Shown here in pieces: positions 35,964-47,768 of a DNA stretch of 64,000 nt. This stretch comes from Begonia masoniana (lineage: Eukaryota > Streptophyta > Magnoliopsida > Cucurbitales > Begoniaceae). The notes under the pieces are model-generated. The model was given only the letters and a program-made list of their open reading frames with translations. It had not been told where the DNA came from and did not search any database. Position numbers and translations under genes: made by a program. How positions within the stretch are numbered: position 1 is the first letter of the stretch; each line of letters opens with the position of its first letter. The DNA lies in NCBI GenBank assembly GCA_022432975.1, contig CM039510.1, positions 11,730,301-11,794,300 of the forward strand, read 5' to 3'.

Positions 35964-36752
35964 TTAAGAGTATACATCTTACCATTGAGCAAAAAACAAT
36001 AAACATATAAGCACATTAATCGACCTAAATTTATCAACCTAAAATAAACACATTACAGTATAAAAATTAATAACCCAGATTAAGAACCCAGATTTTAGGT
36101 AACCCAAATCAATAACCCATATAAACAAACAATTATTCAGTGGTCATAATTCATATGACAGTTCGGACCAAAATAAAACCCTAGATATAAATAAACATGT
36201 TGAAGTTGAAGTCCTTCAGCAACAGTCAACATTAATGAATAAGTGCTAACGCTAATGCGGAGACTAAGAGGCGTAGTGCTTCAGATGGCGACGACGACGA
36301 CGATTGAGCGTTGCTGTGTGCCTGGCTACGTGCTGAGAGTGAGCAGTGAGCACTGAGCATTGAGCTGAAGTTGTTGCGTAGTGCTGAGTGCGTGAGGGTT
36401 GACTCCGAGAGTGCGCACTGAAGAGGGACTGAAGTCGAACGGCGAGGGCGAACTGAGTCTTCTCTTTTGATAGTGAGTGTCTGAGTGAATGACTGAAGTT
36501 GAACGTCGCAACTCGCAAGCCCTCTGTCGGTCTGCCCTAATTTAAAAGCCTGAAGTGAAGTGAGCCCTTTAAGTCTTGAAGGGTTTGGTTTCAGGATTTT
36601 GGTATCCGGACTGTGGACCAGACCGTAACCGACGAGATTTTCAGTGGGAAGACCGGTCTCGGACTAAAAACCTTGGAGGACTGACTGAAACTGGACCAAA
36701 ACCTTCGGTTCGATCTGGTTCCTGATTCCAGGTTCAGTCCTGCCCACCTCTA
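35964..36752. repeat. Right arm of the hAT element
   Basis: Non-coding. It contains GC-rich GAGTGAGCAGTGAGCACTGA-like repeats (36330-36480) and paired CCGGTC/GGACCA motifs near the end. No transposase frame is present. Confidence 0.6.
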
Positions 36753-37025
36753 GTTGTCGAGAAAGTGCACATGCACTCTCAAGAACATGGTTCTCACATC
36801 GAGGGATTGGGACCCCAGATCTCACTTGACTAATACAAGTGAGATCAATCCCTTGATGTCGGAGATCAACCCCTCGATGTCTGAGAATGGGGGTCGACAA
36901 GGGTTAGTTTGTATTTTTTTTTTCATATTTCGATGGTGAGATTGTTTAAGAAATTACTTCATAGTCTTTTTTTGTCAAATATATCATACTTTAAGCCTTA
37001 AAATGAATATTACCCTACAATTTAA

Positions 37026-37465
37026 CAGGGGTGGACACTGTCCACCTTTGTCTGGTGTCACTCCAAAACTGAAACTGAAATCGAAACCGTGACCCATGAT
37101 TACATGGAACCATAGGTCTTGAAACCGAACCCAGATGGAAGCGCCAAATTTTTAAAAAAATTTAAAATTATTTGTATTTTTGTGCTTTTGTGTCCGGTTT
37201 TCAAAGTTTGAGTCAATTTTTGAGTGTGGGATGGTTTTTTGAGAATTTGGGTATGATTTTAATCAATTTTTGAGTTTATAATTTGACCCATAATTCTGTT
37301 AAGTTTTCACGGTTCTTGAAAATGTGGAACCGGGATCGAACCACACTGTTCTTGAAAATTTAGAATCAGAACAAGAATTGTGGGTTGGTAGAACCGACCC
37401 AAACCCATATTGAACCACACGGTTCGATTAAAACTGATGTGCTGGTCCAGTTTTTCCCACCCCTA
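37026..37465. mobile_element. Non-autonomous hAT-type MITE, 440 bp
   Basis: Ends CAGGGGTGG and CCACCCCTA are inverted repeats. Flanks caatttaa (37018-37025) and caattaaa (37466-37473) look like a slightly diverged 8-bp duplication. The interior is rich in GAACCG/CGGTTC motifs, as in hAT relatives. No coding capacity. Confidence 0.7.
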
Positions 37466-38524
37466 CAATTAAAGAACTAAGTAAAAAGTTACAAGAAATT
37501 GATCTGCACAATCAATAAAGGCTTCCATTTTAAGTAAATTGTATTGCCTCCAAATTCACGTATGCTTTCGAAAACTCTAAACAAATTACGTTAGGTTATT
37601 GGATTTTTATTTTAGGTGTCCATGCACATATTAAGAAAATAGAACATAATTACAAAAAAAATTTCTTGTTTGAAAAGAAAAAAAAATTGGGACAACAATT
37701 AGAAAAGAAATATCTATCACTTAATTATGCAATTATATGACTTGTTTAAGGAAAGAAAACTATTTTCTTCAGGTTGTTTTCTCAAATCATTGCTTTCTTT
37801 GTATCACTTTGTTGCGCACATCATGGAGGTTGGTGTGACATCAATATAATTCTAAGTTTGAGAGTATTGAGATAAATTAGGTGAGTACACGATAACCTAT
37901 TAACAACGTATCAAAAAATTGTCACAAGAAATTTAAAAAGGACTCAAGTTTGCTTCCTACGCCAGGTCTACAAGAGGCTTTTTGAACGACAAACCTTTGT
38001 AGTACACGTGTTTAAACTAAAGAAATTAATTATGGTATTAGTAATAGCTATATTGTAAATAGAGATGACAAATGAGTTGATCGAGCTGAGGTGGACTTGA
38101 AAAAATTTGTTCACCAAGTCTAGCGAGTTAAACGAGTCAAGCCTAATGAACCTAGCGAGTCCAACGAGCCGAACTTAACGAGTACGACTAACATTTTTTA
38201 ACTCGAGTCAAGTCAGCTAAACGAGTCGAGCCTAACGATCCAAATATATCCAATTTATACCATTATAATGTATGCTTTAAAAAAAAATTAGTTATTAAAA
38301 TTATAATAATTATTTGTAATTATAATGTCAAAATATAATAGTTAGTCACAAAATTATTTTATTAATATATAAAATGACATGTATTTAGAAAAAAAATTTA
38401 TTTGAGATAATCTAATAAAAAATATCACATGAATTTTATTGCAAATAGTTGACAGGTGCATCATTACAAAATTATATATATACTAACTAGATTAACACTC
38501 ATCTAATTAGCAACCGTTTGCAAT
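37466..38524. other. Non-coding stretch
   Basis: No gene seen. The part from about 38060 (TAGAGATGACAAATGAG...) contains AACGAGTCGAGCC-like motifs and belongs to the repeat family that carries the GAGTC array. 38300-38560 is matched in reverse complement at about 57400-57610. Confidence 0.5.
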
Positions 38525-39628
38525 TAGAGGTGACAAACAAATCAACCGAGTTGAGCCAACTCTGAGAAAGTCAGCAAATCGAGTCGAGTCGAGTCGAGTC
38601 GAGTCGAGTCGAGTCGAGTCGAGTCGAGTCGAGTCGAGTCGAGTCGAGTCGAGTCGAGTCGAGTCGAGTCGAGTCGAGTCGAGTCGAGTCGAGTCGAGTC
38701 GAGTCGAGTCGAGTCGAGTCGAGTCGAGTCGAGTCGAGTCGAGTCGAGTCGAGTCGAGTCGAGTCGAGTCGAGTCGAGTCGAGTCGAGTCGAGTCGAGTC
38801 GAGTCGAGTCGAGTCGAGTCGAGTCGAGTCGAGTCGAGTCGAGTCGAGTCGAGTCGAGTCGAGTCGAGTCGAGTCGAGTCGAGTCGAGTCGAGTCGAGTC
38901 GAGTCGAGTCGAGTCGAGTCGAGTCGAGTCGAGTCGAGTCGAGTCGAGTCGAGTCGAGTCGAGTCGAGTCGAGTCGAGTCGAGTCGAGTCGAGTCGAGTC
39001 GAGTCGAGTCGAGTCGAGTCGAGTCGAGTCGAGTCGAGTCGAGTCGAGTCGAGTCGAGTCGAGTCGAGTCGAGTCGAGTCGAGTCGAGTCGAGTCGAGTC
39101 GAGTCGAGTCGAGTCGAGTCGAGTCGAGTCGAGTCGAGTCGAGTCGAGTCGAGTCGAGTCGAGTCGAGTCGAGTCGAGTCGAGTCGAGTCGAGTCGAGTC
39201 GAGTCGAGTCGAGTCGAGTCGAGTCGAGTCGAGTCGAGTCGAGTCGAGTCGAGTCGAGTCGAGTCGAGTCGAGTCGAGTCGAGTCGAGTCGAGTCGAGTC
39301 GAGTCGAGTCGAGTCGAGTCGAGTCGAGTCGAGTCGAGTCGAGTCGAGTCGAGTCGAGTCGAGTCGAGTCGAGTCGAGTCGAGTCGAGTCGAGTCGAGTC
39401 GAGTCGAGTCGAGTCGAGTCGAGTCGAGTCGAGTCGAGTCGAGTCGAGTCGAGTCGAGTCGAGTCGAGTCGAGTCGAGTCGAGTCGAGTCGAGTCGAGTC
39501 GAGTCGAGTCGAGTCGAGTCGAGTCGAGTCGAGTCGAGTCGAGTCGAGTCGAGTCGAGTCGAGTCGAGTCGAGTCGAGAGTCGAGTCAAGTCGGCTGGGT
39601 GCGCAAGCCCGCTCGTTAAACACCTCTA
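38525..39628. repeat. Short terminal-inverted-repeat element carrying a GAGTC array
   Basis: Ends TAGAGGTG and CACCTCTA are inverted repeats that extend outward (TTTGCAAT / ATTACAAA). The interior begins CAACCGAGTTGAGCCAACTC and is otherwise almost entirely the array. A relative lies inverted at 57234-57428. Superfamily assignment (hAT-like) is tentative because no clean 8-bp duplication is visible. Confidence 0.5.
38581..39575. repeat. Microsatellite (GAGTC)n, 199 units
   Basis: 995 bp of pentanucleotide repeat without any visible interruption, ending GAGAGTCGAGTCAAGTCGG. It encodes spurious TRLDS repeats in several minus-strand frames. The seed was probably the GAGTCGAG motifs native to the surrounding element. 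Confidence 0.98.
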
Positions 39629-42529
39629 ATTACAAACATACACACACACACGAAATCACTGAAAAGAAAAAAGAAAAAACAAATTATAATGACAAAAGCA
39701 ATTGGGTAAACATAAGTACTCTGTCATGTCTAACTTACAAAACTAAGTGTACATTAAAGTTACATTCTACACTTCATTCACGACAAAATATAACAGTATT
39801 TTCCACCGGATAGAAAAAAAAATAAAAGCAAAATACACAACAATTTAACACTTAATCCAACTAAATTGTGTAGAGTAGCAAAAAGGTGTAGGAAATTCAT
39901 GGGAACAACGTCTTCAAAAAGCCAAATTAAGTACAACAAAATCCATCCGTCCACAAGAGTAGACAATATCTTTGGTGATAGTCCAGCAACTGCCGTCCTG
40001 GAACCTTCCTCTTTTATGGTCAACAAAGGAGACGTGGCAATAAAACCACAGAAGGTTCAGAGGAGGAGGGAACAGGTGCTTCAAATTCAAAAACCATACC
40101 AAATATGGAGAACTTGAAATTCTTTTAGTTTTGTAAATCTCGTGTCAACTTTGAATTTATAATAGCCGGCAACAGTATGATGCACAGAAAAAGTTCTGTC
40201 GCTTTCGTAAGTACGTCTTAAAAAATTGGAAAAATATATTTATTATCATTGAAAATCAAACGAAAAATAAATCACAAAAGCAGGACACCGAAACTTATGT
40301 GAAAAACTCTTTCAGTAAAAATCCATGGATAGAATAGAAATTCACTATCATAAATCAAGGTATAATGAGTTTTGCAATTGAATCAACAATATATAGAGTA
40401 ACATTAAAACCTTGCTATTGTTGAACATGAGTTCGGTCCGACTTAACTAGAATTTTGGTCACCCCGAATCTAACAATCACTACATACACACAAATTTCAC
40501 ATGTCCAAACGAGACTTCTCGGCTAAACACAAAATGAATCTAGAATACTGTACTTTGACAATCTTCATCCTCAAAGATATTCTAATGAAAGAAAATAAAT
40601 ATGCAAAACTACAACAAAAATAACATTTTCTCCCACAAAATTCCTCGCGGGGCAAACTCAGCATCTAATACCGATTAAGTTTAACCACTGTTTGAACTTG
40701 AGAGACACACTCGAGAAGAAATCATATCTCTTTCATGGTATCACCAAATTATCTAAATAGTTACAATCAAACTACATATGAACATGTGGAAGACTCCCCA
40801 CTAGAATCGATATCCTCGAACACATTCAATACATAACCTATTGAACTAGTTTTTACCATATCGTTGTGCCTTTTGCGATACTACCATGAAGTGAAATTTA
40901 AATTTGTGAATACGTGGTGACGAAATCACTTCGAACATCTGAGCTAGGCTGACATATCGACTCTGATGTAAATTCAGATTCTAACATAGACTTCACTTAG
41001 GAACTCGACTTCTATCGAGTTTTGACAAACTTAGTAGATTTATTATCAATAATCATAGAACCCTACAACAAATATAAGTTTACATATCTTTTGTGTTTCT
41101 TTAATATGACGAGAGCACTACTACTGAACTTTATTGTAAAAACTGATATTTTTATATTAATTAATTTCTTATTATTGGTCAATATTTGCGTTGACTCATA
41201 CTTTTGTGATTCGTTAACATTAGGTGACATAGAATTTTTCAATCAATTGATCAAATTGATAAAATTTGAGAGTTACCAAGTAGTTAAAAATACAAGGAAA
41301 AGATGTTGGGTAATTTGGAATTTAACCCGAGCATGTTTTGGGTAATGTTGAGATTTTCAAAAAATTGGAATTTAAGGATTTTATTTAACATATGATTTAT
41401 TATTATTATTATAGTATATATTTAATAAATAAGTAAATGAATAATTAAAATAAATAAAAGGATATTTTTTTTTTAAAAAGTGTGAAACCCTTTTGCTTGG
41501 CAGCTTAGCGTCGCACGAGAGAAAGGCTGAAGAGAGGGGGAGAGGGGTGATTCTAAATTTTCGTCCCACCGAGGTGTTCAACGTCATTTCCTTCGAGTTG
41601 TAGCAACATTGTTCAACGGTAAGTCGTTCTCTCTCTGTTTGCGTTTAAAGATTTAGGTAAATATGAATTTTGGATTCGAGCTTAGAAACTTGATCCTTTG
41701 GTTGTTTTTGAGATATTTTGGTATATTAATGTTGTATGCAGAAATGAAAACCGATTGGGGTAAACAGTCAGTTTAATTAAGGTAAATTTTTGTCATTCCC
41801 GTCGCTGAAAATCTCAAAGCTGTCAACCTTTTAGAGAGGGTGGCCAACACTTCAAAGTGTCGATCCTTATGAGAGACTAGTCGACACTTTAAGTTGTCGA
41901 CCCCTTTGAGAGGTCAGTCAACACTCGAAAGGGTTGATCCCCTATGGGTCGGTCGACATTTTGAAGGGGTCGATCGACTGATCGACCCCTGTTGTGGCAA
42001 AGTCGGAAAATGGTCGACCCATGTTTTGAAGGGTCAACCTCTACAGAGGCATTGTAGAGCAAGGGTCAGTCCCCTGCCTTAAAGTATCGACTCCAACAAA
42101 GGCAATGCAGAGCAAAGGTCGACTCTTGCAGAGTCTGAAAAATTGCACAATGATTTATTGGAAGGTGTTTGTAGTTCCTTTTGATTTGGATTCTTAGTTT
42201 CGATTTAGAATTCATTTATTTATCTTTAGCGTTTCGATTGAGAGTTTTGATGTCATCTTAGTTTTAGGTTCCAACGATATTTTCGTATTCAATGCTTGTT
42301 TTTATAGTGCGTCTCGACGGTCGGTAAGTCTGTATTCATTATTGAGGTAAAAATTTTATACTTTTTGCTATTACATTCAATTGCATAGTTTTCAAAACAT
42401 TATTATGGTGAATTGTCACCTAAGAAAAACTTGACAGGTTCTTATCACTAACACGTTAGTCTTTACGTATATGTACGTGTGTTTTACACGTTTACCATTG
42501 ACACATGATATTTTATTTCATGTTGTGGT
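39629..42529. other. Non-coding stretch without recognised gene
   Basis: No open frame is convincing. 41800-42130 holds degenerate, partly palindromic GTCGACCCCT/AGGGGTCGA motifs. 41590-41640 has a donor-like CAACG|GTAAGTCG after a pyrimidine-rich leader, which could be an exon-intron border of an unrecognised gene or LTR. Nothing else is supported. Confidence 0.4.
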
Positions 42530-42829
42530 TGTCACAACCCAAACCCAACGGGTCGCAACTAACGTGTTCATGATCGTAAATCTCATTCTGGACTCATAAA
42601 TTTTTTTTTAAAAAAACTGTACTATAAATTAAATCTACTAAAACGAACAAAGATCGTGCTCCAAAACTCATTTAAAACTCTTTAAAAATAAACCTAATGC
42701 ATTACAAGAAAGCAAAGAAGAAATAGGAGCTGATGCGAATTCACGAAAGGCCGATCAACATCAACCGAATTCATCTACTGAACAATCGTCCAAACTTCAT
42801 CGTCCAAACTACATCTTCCAACTTCATCG

Positions 42830-43980
42830 TCCAAACACATCGTCCAGATTACATCGTCCAGACTTCATCATCCAACTACATCGTCTAGACTACATCGTCC
42901 AAACTACATCGTCCAGAATTCATCGTCCACACTACATCCTCCAAACACATCGTCCAGACTACATCGTCTAAACACATCGTCCAGACTACATCGTCCAGAC
43001 TACATCGTCCAGACTACATCGTCCAGACTACATCGTCCAGACTACATCGTCCAGACTACATCGTCCAGACTACATCGTCCAGACTACATCGTCCAGACTA
43101 CATCGTCCAGACTACATCGTCCAGACTACATCGTCCAGACTACATCGTCCAGACTACATCGTCCAGACTACATCGTCCAGACTACATCGTCCAGACTACA
43201 TCGTCCAGACTACATCGTCCAGACTACATCGTCCAGACTACATCGTCCAGACTACATCGTCCAGACTACATCGTCCAGACTACATCGTCCAGACTACATC
43301 GTCCAGACTACATCGTCCAGACTACATCGTCCAGACTACATCGTCCAGACTACATCGTCCAGACTACATCGTCCAGACTACATCGTCCAGACTACATCGT
43401 CCAGACTACATCGTCCAGACTACATCGTCCAGACTACATCGTCCAGACTACATCGTCCAGACTACATCGTCCAGACTACATCGTCCAGACTACATCGTCC
43501 AGACTACATCGTCCAGACTACATCGTCCAGACTACATCGTCCAGACTACATCGTCCAGACTACATCGTCCAGACTACATCGTCCAGACTACATCGTCCAG
43601 ACTACATCGTCCAGACTACATCGTCCAGACTACATCGTCCAGACTACATCGTCCAGACTACATCGTCCAGACTACATCGTCCAGACTACATCGTCCAGAC
43701 TACATCGTCCAGACTACATCGTCCAGACTACATCGTCCAGACTACATCGTCCAGACTACATCGTCCAGACTACATCGTCCAGACTACATCGTCCAGACTA
43801 CATCGTCCAGACTACATCGTCCAGACTACATCGTCCAGACTACATCGTCCAGACTACATCGTCCAGACTTCATCGTCCAGACTACATCGTCCACACTACA
43901 TCGTCCATACTACATCGTCCAAGCTACATCGTCCAGACTACATCGTCCAGACTACATCGTCTAAACACATCGTCCAGACT
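42830..43980. repeat. 14-bp tandem array in LTR F
   Basis: Unit ACTACATCGTCCAG, perfect for about 63 units (about 42979-43868), with decayed copies on both sides. The right-hand remainder, after element E, is at 52929-53140. Its reverse complement, CTGGACGATGTAGT, echoes the GGWNGATGT core of other arrays. Confidence 0.96.
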
Positions 43981-46140
43981 TGTAGCCCCCGGATTTCATT
44001 GAACCAACTTATCTTATCAATTTATAGTGTACATTTTATGGAAAATATTGGGGGAATTATTGATTAGGTTAATGAGTGACTAAGTAAAGGCATAATGGTA
44101 AATTGAGATATAAAGTGGATAACCTATTTAAGGGAAGAGACCTTGTGATTAATGCACTGTAGCCGCCATTATTCCTATTTTTCCTCTTTCGGTTTTCAGC
44201 TCAAGCAGCAGAGCTCCCTAGGCGATTCTTTTACTCGATTCTCCTCCAAACTAGGTGAGTCCTATTTCGATTCCTTGCTGTACTAGTAGCTAACGATGAT
44301 TGGGGAGAGTATAAATGTGGGTTTCGTGAATGCCGTATGGGTGAGCTAGTTCGGGTTTTGTGGTAAATCGGGAATGCTCAATGAACTAAGCGTCCAAACT
44401 AGTGTCTCTAGAATTCTAGCGGTTTAGAATGGAGTGTAGAGAAAGTCTAATGTATGTTCTGTCTATGGCTTTAGGTTTGAGTAAGCTTCCGAGGTAGTCT
44501 TCCACCCAATACTTTCCAGGAGACCAGGTAAGTAAAGTATGCTTGTGCCTTCGGGCCTACATCACAAAACAGTAGGATTGTGTATGCTTGAATGTGTTTG
44601 TATGTCATGCATCATATTTTGAAAGTATGCAAAAATGAATTTACATGAAATGTCATGGTAAGGAATGAACAGACTGTAACAATTGTTAAGGGAACTAATC
44701 CGTCCCTTAATCAAGAGAGAGGATGTATGACTTTGGGGGAAGTGATCCAAATCCCAATTTCACAGGGGGATCTGAACAGTTGTTAAGGGAACTAATCCTC
44801 CCCTTAATCAAGAGGGAGGATGCATGACTTTGGGAGAAGTGATCCAACTCTCAATTTCACAGGAGGATCAGATCAGAAATGAATGCATATGCAACTGAGA
44901 TGAGAAAGTAGAAACTGCATGTTTAGGAATTTATGTTTCAGCATTTCATTTCATTACTGCTTTACTTACTTAGCATTAGGCTAATAGATGAGTTTTGTGA
45001 TATAGGTGAAGAAGTGACAGCAGGTGTGTTCTCTGAGATTGCTGAGAGCTAGGCAGGTTGGAAGGGTGCATTCATGCACCGATCTGGCAACTGATGGGGC
45101 GGTTTAACTGGTGTCAGCAGTTGAGGAGGTTTAGTGAACCATGAATCAATTTAAGTATGTTGAGAGTTTTTGTGGCCGTGGTAGTTTTAATGTTTTTGAA
45201 TACATTTAGACCTTTCTGATAATGATACTCTGTTGGTTTTAATAGCGATTTTTACCAAATTTTGGAGTAGTACACAGATTTAAGTAGTTTTGAACGGTTT
45301 TAGTAAAATGCTCAAGTTCTTTTGGAAGTCGGAGTTTTTTTTGTTTAGAGTGAAATTGTTGCTATGCTATTTTCGTTGACTGTTTTGATCTATCGGTAGA
45401 TGATGTCTATCGGTAGATGTTGAGTATTTTTGATCTATCGGTAGATGATGTCTATCGGTAGAAGTCGAGAGTTTTGTCTATCAGTGGATTTAGTCAATTG
45501 GTAGAAGTCGAGAGTTTTGTCTATCGGTGGATGTAGTCCATCGGTGGATGTGAGTATTAGAATTTGTCATTTTGTGACCGGGTGATGTCGAATATTATAT
45601 CTATCGGAAGATGTAAGAAGAAATTTGTCGTTTTGTTATCGGAAGATGTCTTCAGAAGAAGCCATCGGAAGATGTTTCCAGTAGAAGCCATCGGTAGATG
45701 TCTTCGGCATAAGTCTTTAGTAGCCTTGTCATTTTGTAATCGGAAGATGTAGGCTGAGAATGTTTGTCGTTTGTGAGCGGTAGACGTCGTCTGCCGAATT
45801 ATTTCAATCGCATGGATATCACGTGGTCTGTGCGGTAGAGGTGTTTTGTCGTTTAGTGATCGGTCGATGTGTTCTGTTCTGTTTGTGAGTAAAAGACTTT
45901 TGTCGTTTAGTGATCAGTCGATGTGTTCTGTTTTCTTTTCTCTTTCAATCAACTATCTTGAATATTTTAACTATTTAATAAATATTGTTTTTTTATAGGA
46001 TGATTTTTCCGCTGCAAGTTTTAACGTTTTAAGAGTCAAATCTTAATCATTGAATGAAATTTTAAAATTTTCTCAAAAAGTCATAGTTTGGTTCAGTATC
46101 TTGTGTAGCGAACCGGGTTCAGATAACTCGGGGCGTTACA
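43981..46140 (+). repeat. Element E, 5' LTR
   Basis: Begins TGTAGCCCCCGGATTTC and ends CTCGGGGCGTTACA. TATA-like CTATTTAAGG is at 44124, donor CTAG|GTGAGT at 44255, a 53-nt candidate mini-exon at 44475-44527, and acceptor TGATATAG|GTGAAGAAG before 45006. Two direct repeats of about 100 bp (GTTAAGGGAACTAATCC...) lie at about 44675-44870. Irregular CGGTAGATG/CGGAAGATGT motifs fill 45390-45930. Confidence 0.93.
44475..44527 (+). other. Candidate 53-nt leader mini-exon, LTR E
   Basis: Bounded by GGCTTTAG|GTTTGAG and GAGACCAG|GTAAGTA. The copy in the 3' LTR, 51306-51358, is also 53 nt with both splice-like borders kept. Confidence 0.35.
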
Positions 46141-46143
46141 GTA

Positions 46144-46154
46144 TGGTATCAGAG
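46144..46154 (+). other. Primer binding site of element E
   Basis: TGGTATCAGAG, three bases after the 5' LTR. The next base is A where initiator-Met complementarity expects C. Confidence 0.88.
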
Positions 46155-46222
46155 ACATTCAGTTAACCGTTCAAAAGATTACTCATCAGTGCCGATCGTC
46201 ACATGGGAGTACTCCAACAACT

Positions 46223-46282
46223 GTAAGTGTTTATGTTAGCCTTAGTTATTAGATGTTTATGGGAGTAGTTAACCCTGTGCAG
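46223..46282 (+). other. Candidate 60-nt leader intron before gag (element E)
   Basis: Donor CAACT|GTAAGTG and acceptor CCCTGTGCAG|G, 13 nt before ATG 46296. This has the best acceptor context of the three elements. Confidence 0.42.
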
Positions 46283-46295
46283 GAAATCTACTAAG

Positions 46296-47126
46296 ATGTC
46301 TAGACGACCAGGCAGACCAAGAGTACCAAGAGAGATACCGAATCCGGAACGTGAAGAAGATCCTAGCGTGATTAGGCAGCTGTCAGATTTGGTGCGTCAA
46401 CAAATAGACCTAGTGCGTCAGCAGTCTGATCAGTTAGGAGTGCTGTTGAACCGAGAGGTACAAGGAAGTGCTAACTCGAGTTCTAGCAATGAACATTGTG
46501 GAGATAGATTCAGGAGGCTACGACCACCCACATTTGATGGACAGTTATCTGATCTGGTTATTGCTGAAGGGTGGCTTAGAAAGATTGAGAGTATGTTTAG
46601 GTGCGCCAACATTGGAGAAGGAGACAAGGTCACGTTGGCAACGTTTCATTTGGCTGGTGATGCTCAACTCTGGTGGGAAACAGTAGAGACCACCACTGAT
46701 GTTTTGGCGATGCCTTGGTCACAATTCAAGGACATTTTCTATGAGAAGTATTTCAACAGCACTGTCCAAACTGCAAAGAAGTTGGAATTTCTGAACTTGA
46801 AGCAGACAGGGTCTGTGGCCGAGTACAGTAGGCAATTCGAGTCCTTGTCCAGGTTTGCTGGACATTTTGCTCACAGGGACGAGGATAAGGTGTTCAAATT
46901 TGTGCATGGGCTGAAGACGGAAATTTACTGAGGAGTTAAATTTTGTGGTATTAAAGGCTTGTCATTCAGCGAAGTTGTGTCCACTGCTCTGGAGGTGGAA
47001 GAAGCTGAATGGAAGTGTACTGGACCAAAGGAGGTCCCACAAAAGTTTGTCCAGCCACACCAACAAAGAGGAATGAAGAGGCCTAGTGAAGGCCAGAATA
47101 GCCAAGGAACAGGAGGGAAGATATAG
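46296..47126 (+). pseudogene. gag: Gag remnant, element E
   Basis: From ATG 46296. It has a QLSDLVRQQIDLVRQQSDQL N-terminal segment, RLRPPTFDG, LWWETV, FYEKYFN and LKQTGSVAEY. TGA 46929-46931 interrupts it after about 211 residues, and TAG 47124-47126 follows in the same frame. Confidence 0.9.
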
Positions 47127-47159
47127 AATGTCAGGAAATTTCCGCAGTGTCCTAAGTGT

Positions 47160-47747
47160 TTGAAGAACCACCCGGGCGAGTGCAGATTGAGCTTTGGGAA
47201 GTGTTTCAACTATGAGGAGGTTGGACACACGATCAAAGAATGCCCGAAGCCTAGGATCACCAGATGCTATAATTGTAACAAGGTCGGCTATATTAGCAGA
47301 GACTGCCCAGCTTCTAAGAGCGTCCCTGCTATGATTAAACCGAGGATATTCTCCATGATGGAGTCGGGTGAGGAACAACCCGCTGTTGTATCAGGTACTA
47401 TATTGATCAACTCTATACCTGCTTTTACTTTAATAGATTCTGGTGCAACACATTCATTTATAGCATCTGCATTTCCTGTTAAGCTAAATGTACAACCTAC
47501 ACCATCTGAACATATGTTTAATGTCACATTACCCTCTGGTGAATGCATGTACTCTAGCCGAGTGATGCTTAATAGTGTGGTGATAGTGGAAAACAAGAAT
47601 TTACCTGCTGATCTCATTATTATGGATATAATGGGATTTGATGTAATCCTAGGAATGGACTGGTTGTTTAAGCACCACGCCACAATTGATTGTAGGACTG
47701 GAATAGTTAGCTTCCAACCCCCTGGTATTTTGAAACATACCTTTTAA
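47160..47747 (+). pseudogene. Zinc-knuckle and protease remnant, element E
   Basis: Two knuckles are recognisable but each has lost a ligand: CFNYEEVGHTIKEC (second Cys now Tyr) and CYNCNKVGYISRDC (His now Tyr). The retropepsin motif LIDSGATHSF and the flap region [10 protein letters not shown] follow. The frame ends at TAA 47745-47747. Both ligand changes are transitions. Confidence 0.85.
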
Positions 47748-47768
47748 GCTTCAAAGAAGAATAAGAAA

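Larger units (their letters stand above)
15270..36752 (-). mobile_element. hAT-superfamily transposon, expanded by nested insertions
   Basis: The left end TAGGGGTGGGCA (15270-15281) and right end TGCCCACCTCTA (36741-36752) are imperfect inverted repeats. They are flanked by an identical 8-bp duplication gttgtcga (15262-15269 and 36753-36760). Subterminal GGTCCGG/CCGGTT-like motifs are typical of plant hAT ends. Removing B, H and D leaves about 1.1-1.2 kb of apparent hAT sequence (30690-30904, about 32114-32240, 35964-36752 and the left 61 bp). I find no transposase frame, so the copy is non-autonomous or has lost it. Orientation is uncertain: the right end looks promoter-like on the minus strand. 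Confidence 0.85.

Noticed and set aside
38507..39623. Long minus-strand frames of repeated TRLDS
   Set aside because: Direct translation of the GAGTC microsatellite; the antisense frames are open because the pentamer has no stop.
39866..42082. Short frames of 60-107 codons between the GAGTC array and LTR F
   Set aside because: No recognised domain, no consistent codon pattern, AT-rich context; not supportable as genes.
42830..43980. Centromeric satellite or telomere-like repeat
   Set aside because: The 14-bp array lies wholly inside a solo LTR with its own target duplication, so it is an LTR subrepeat rather than an independent satellite.
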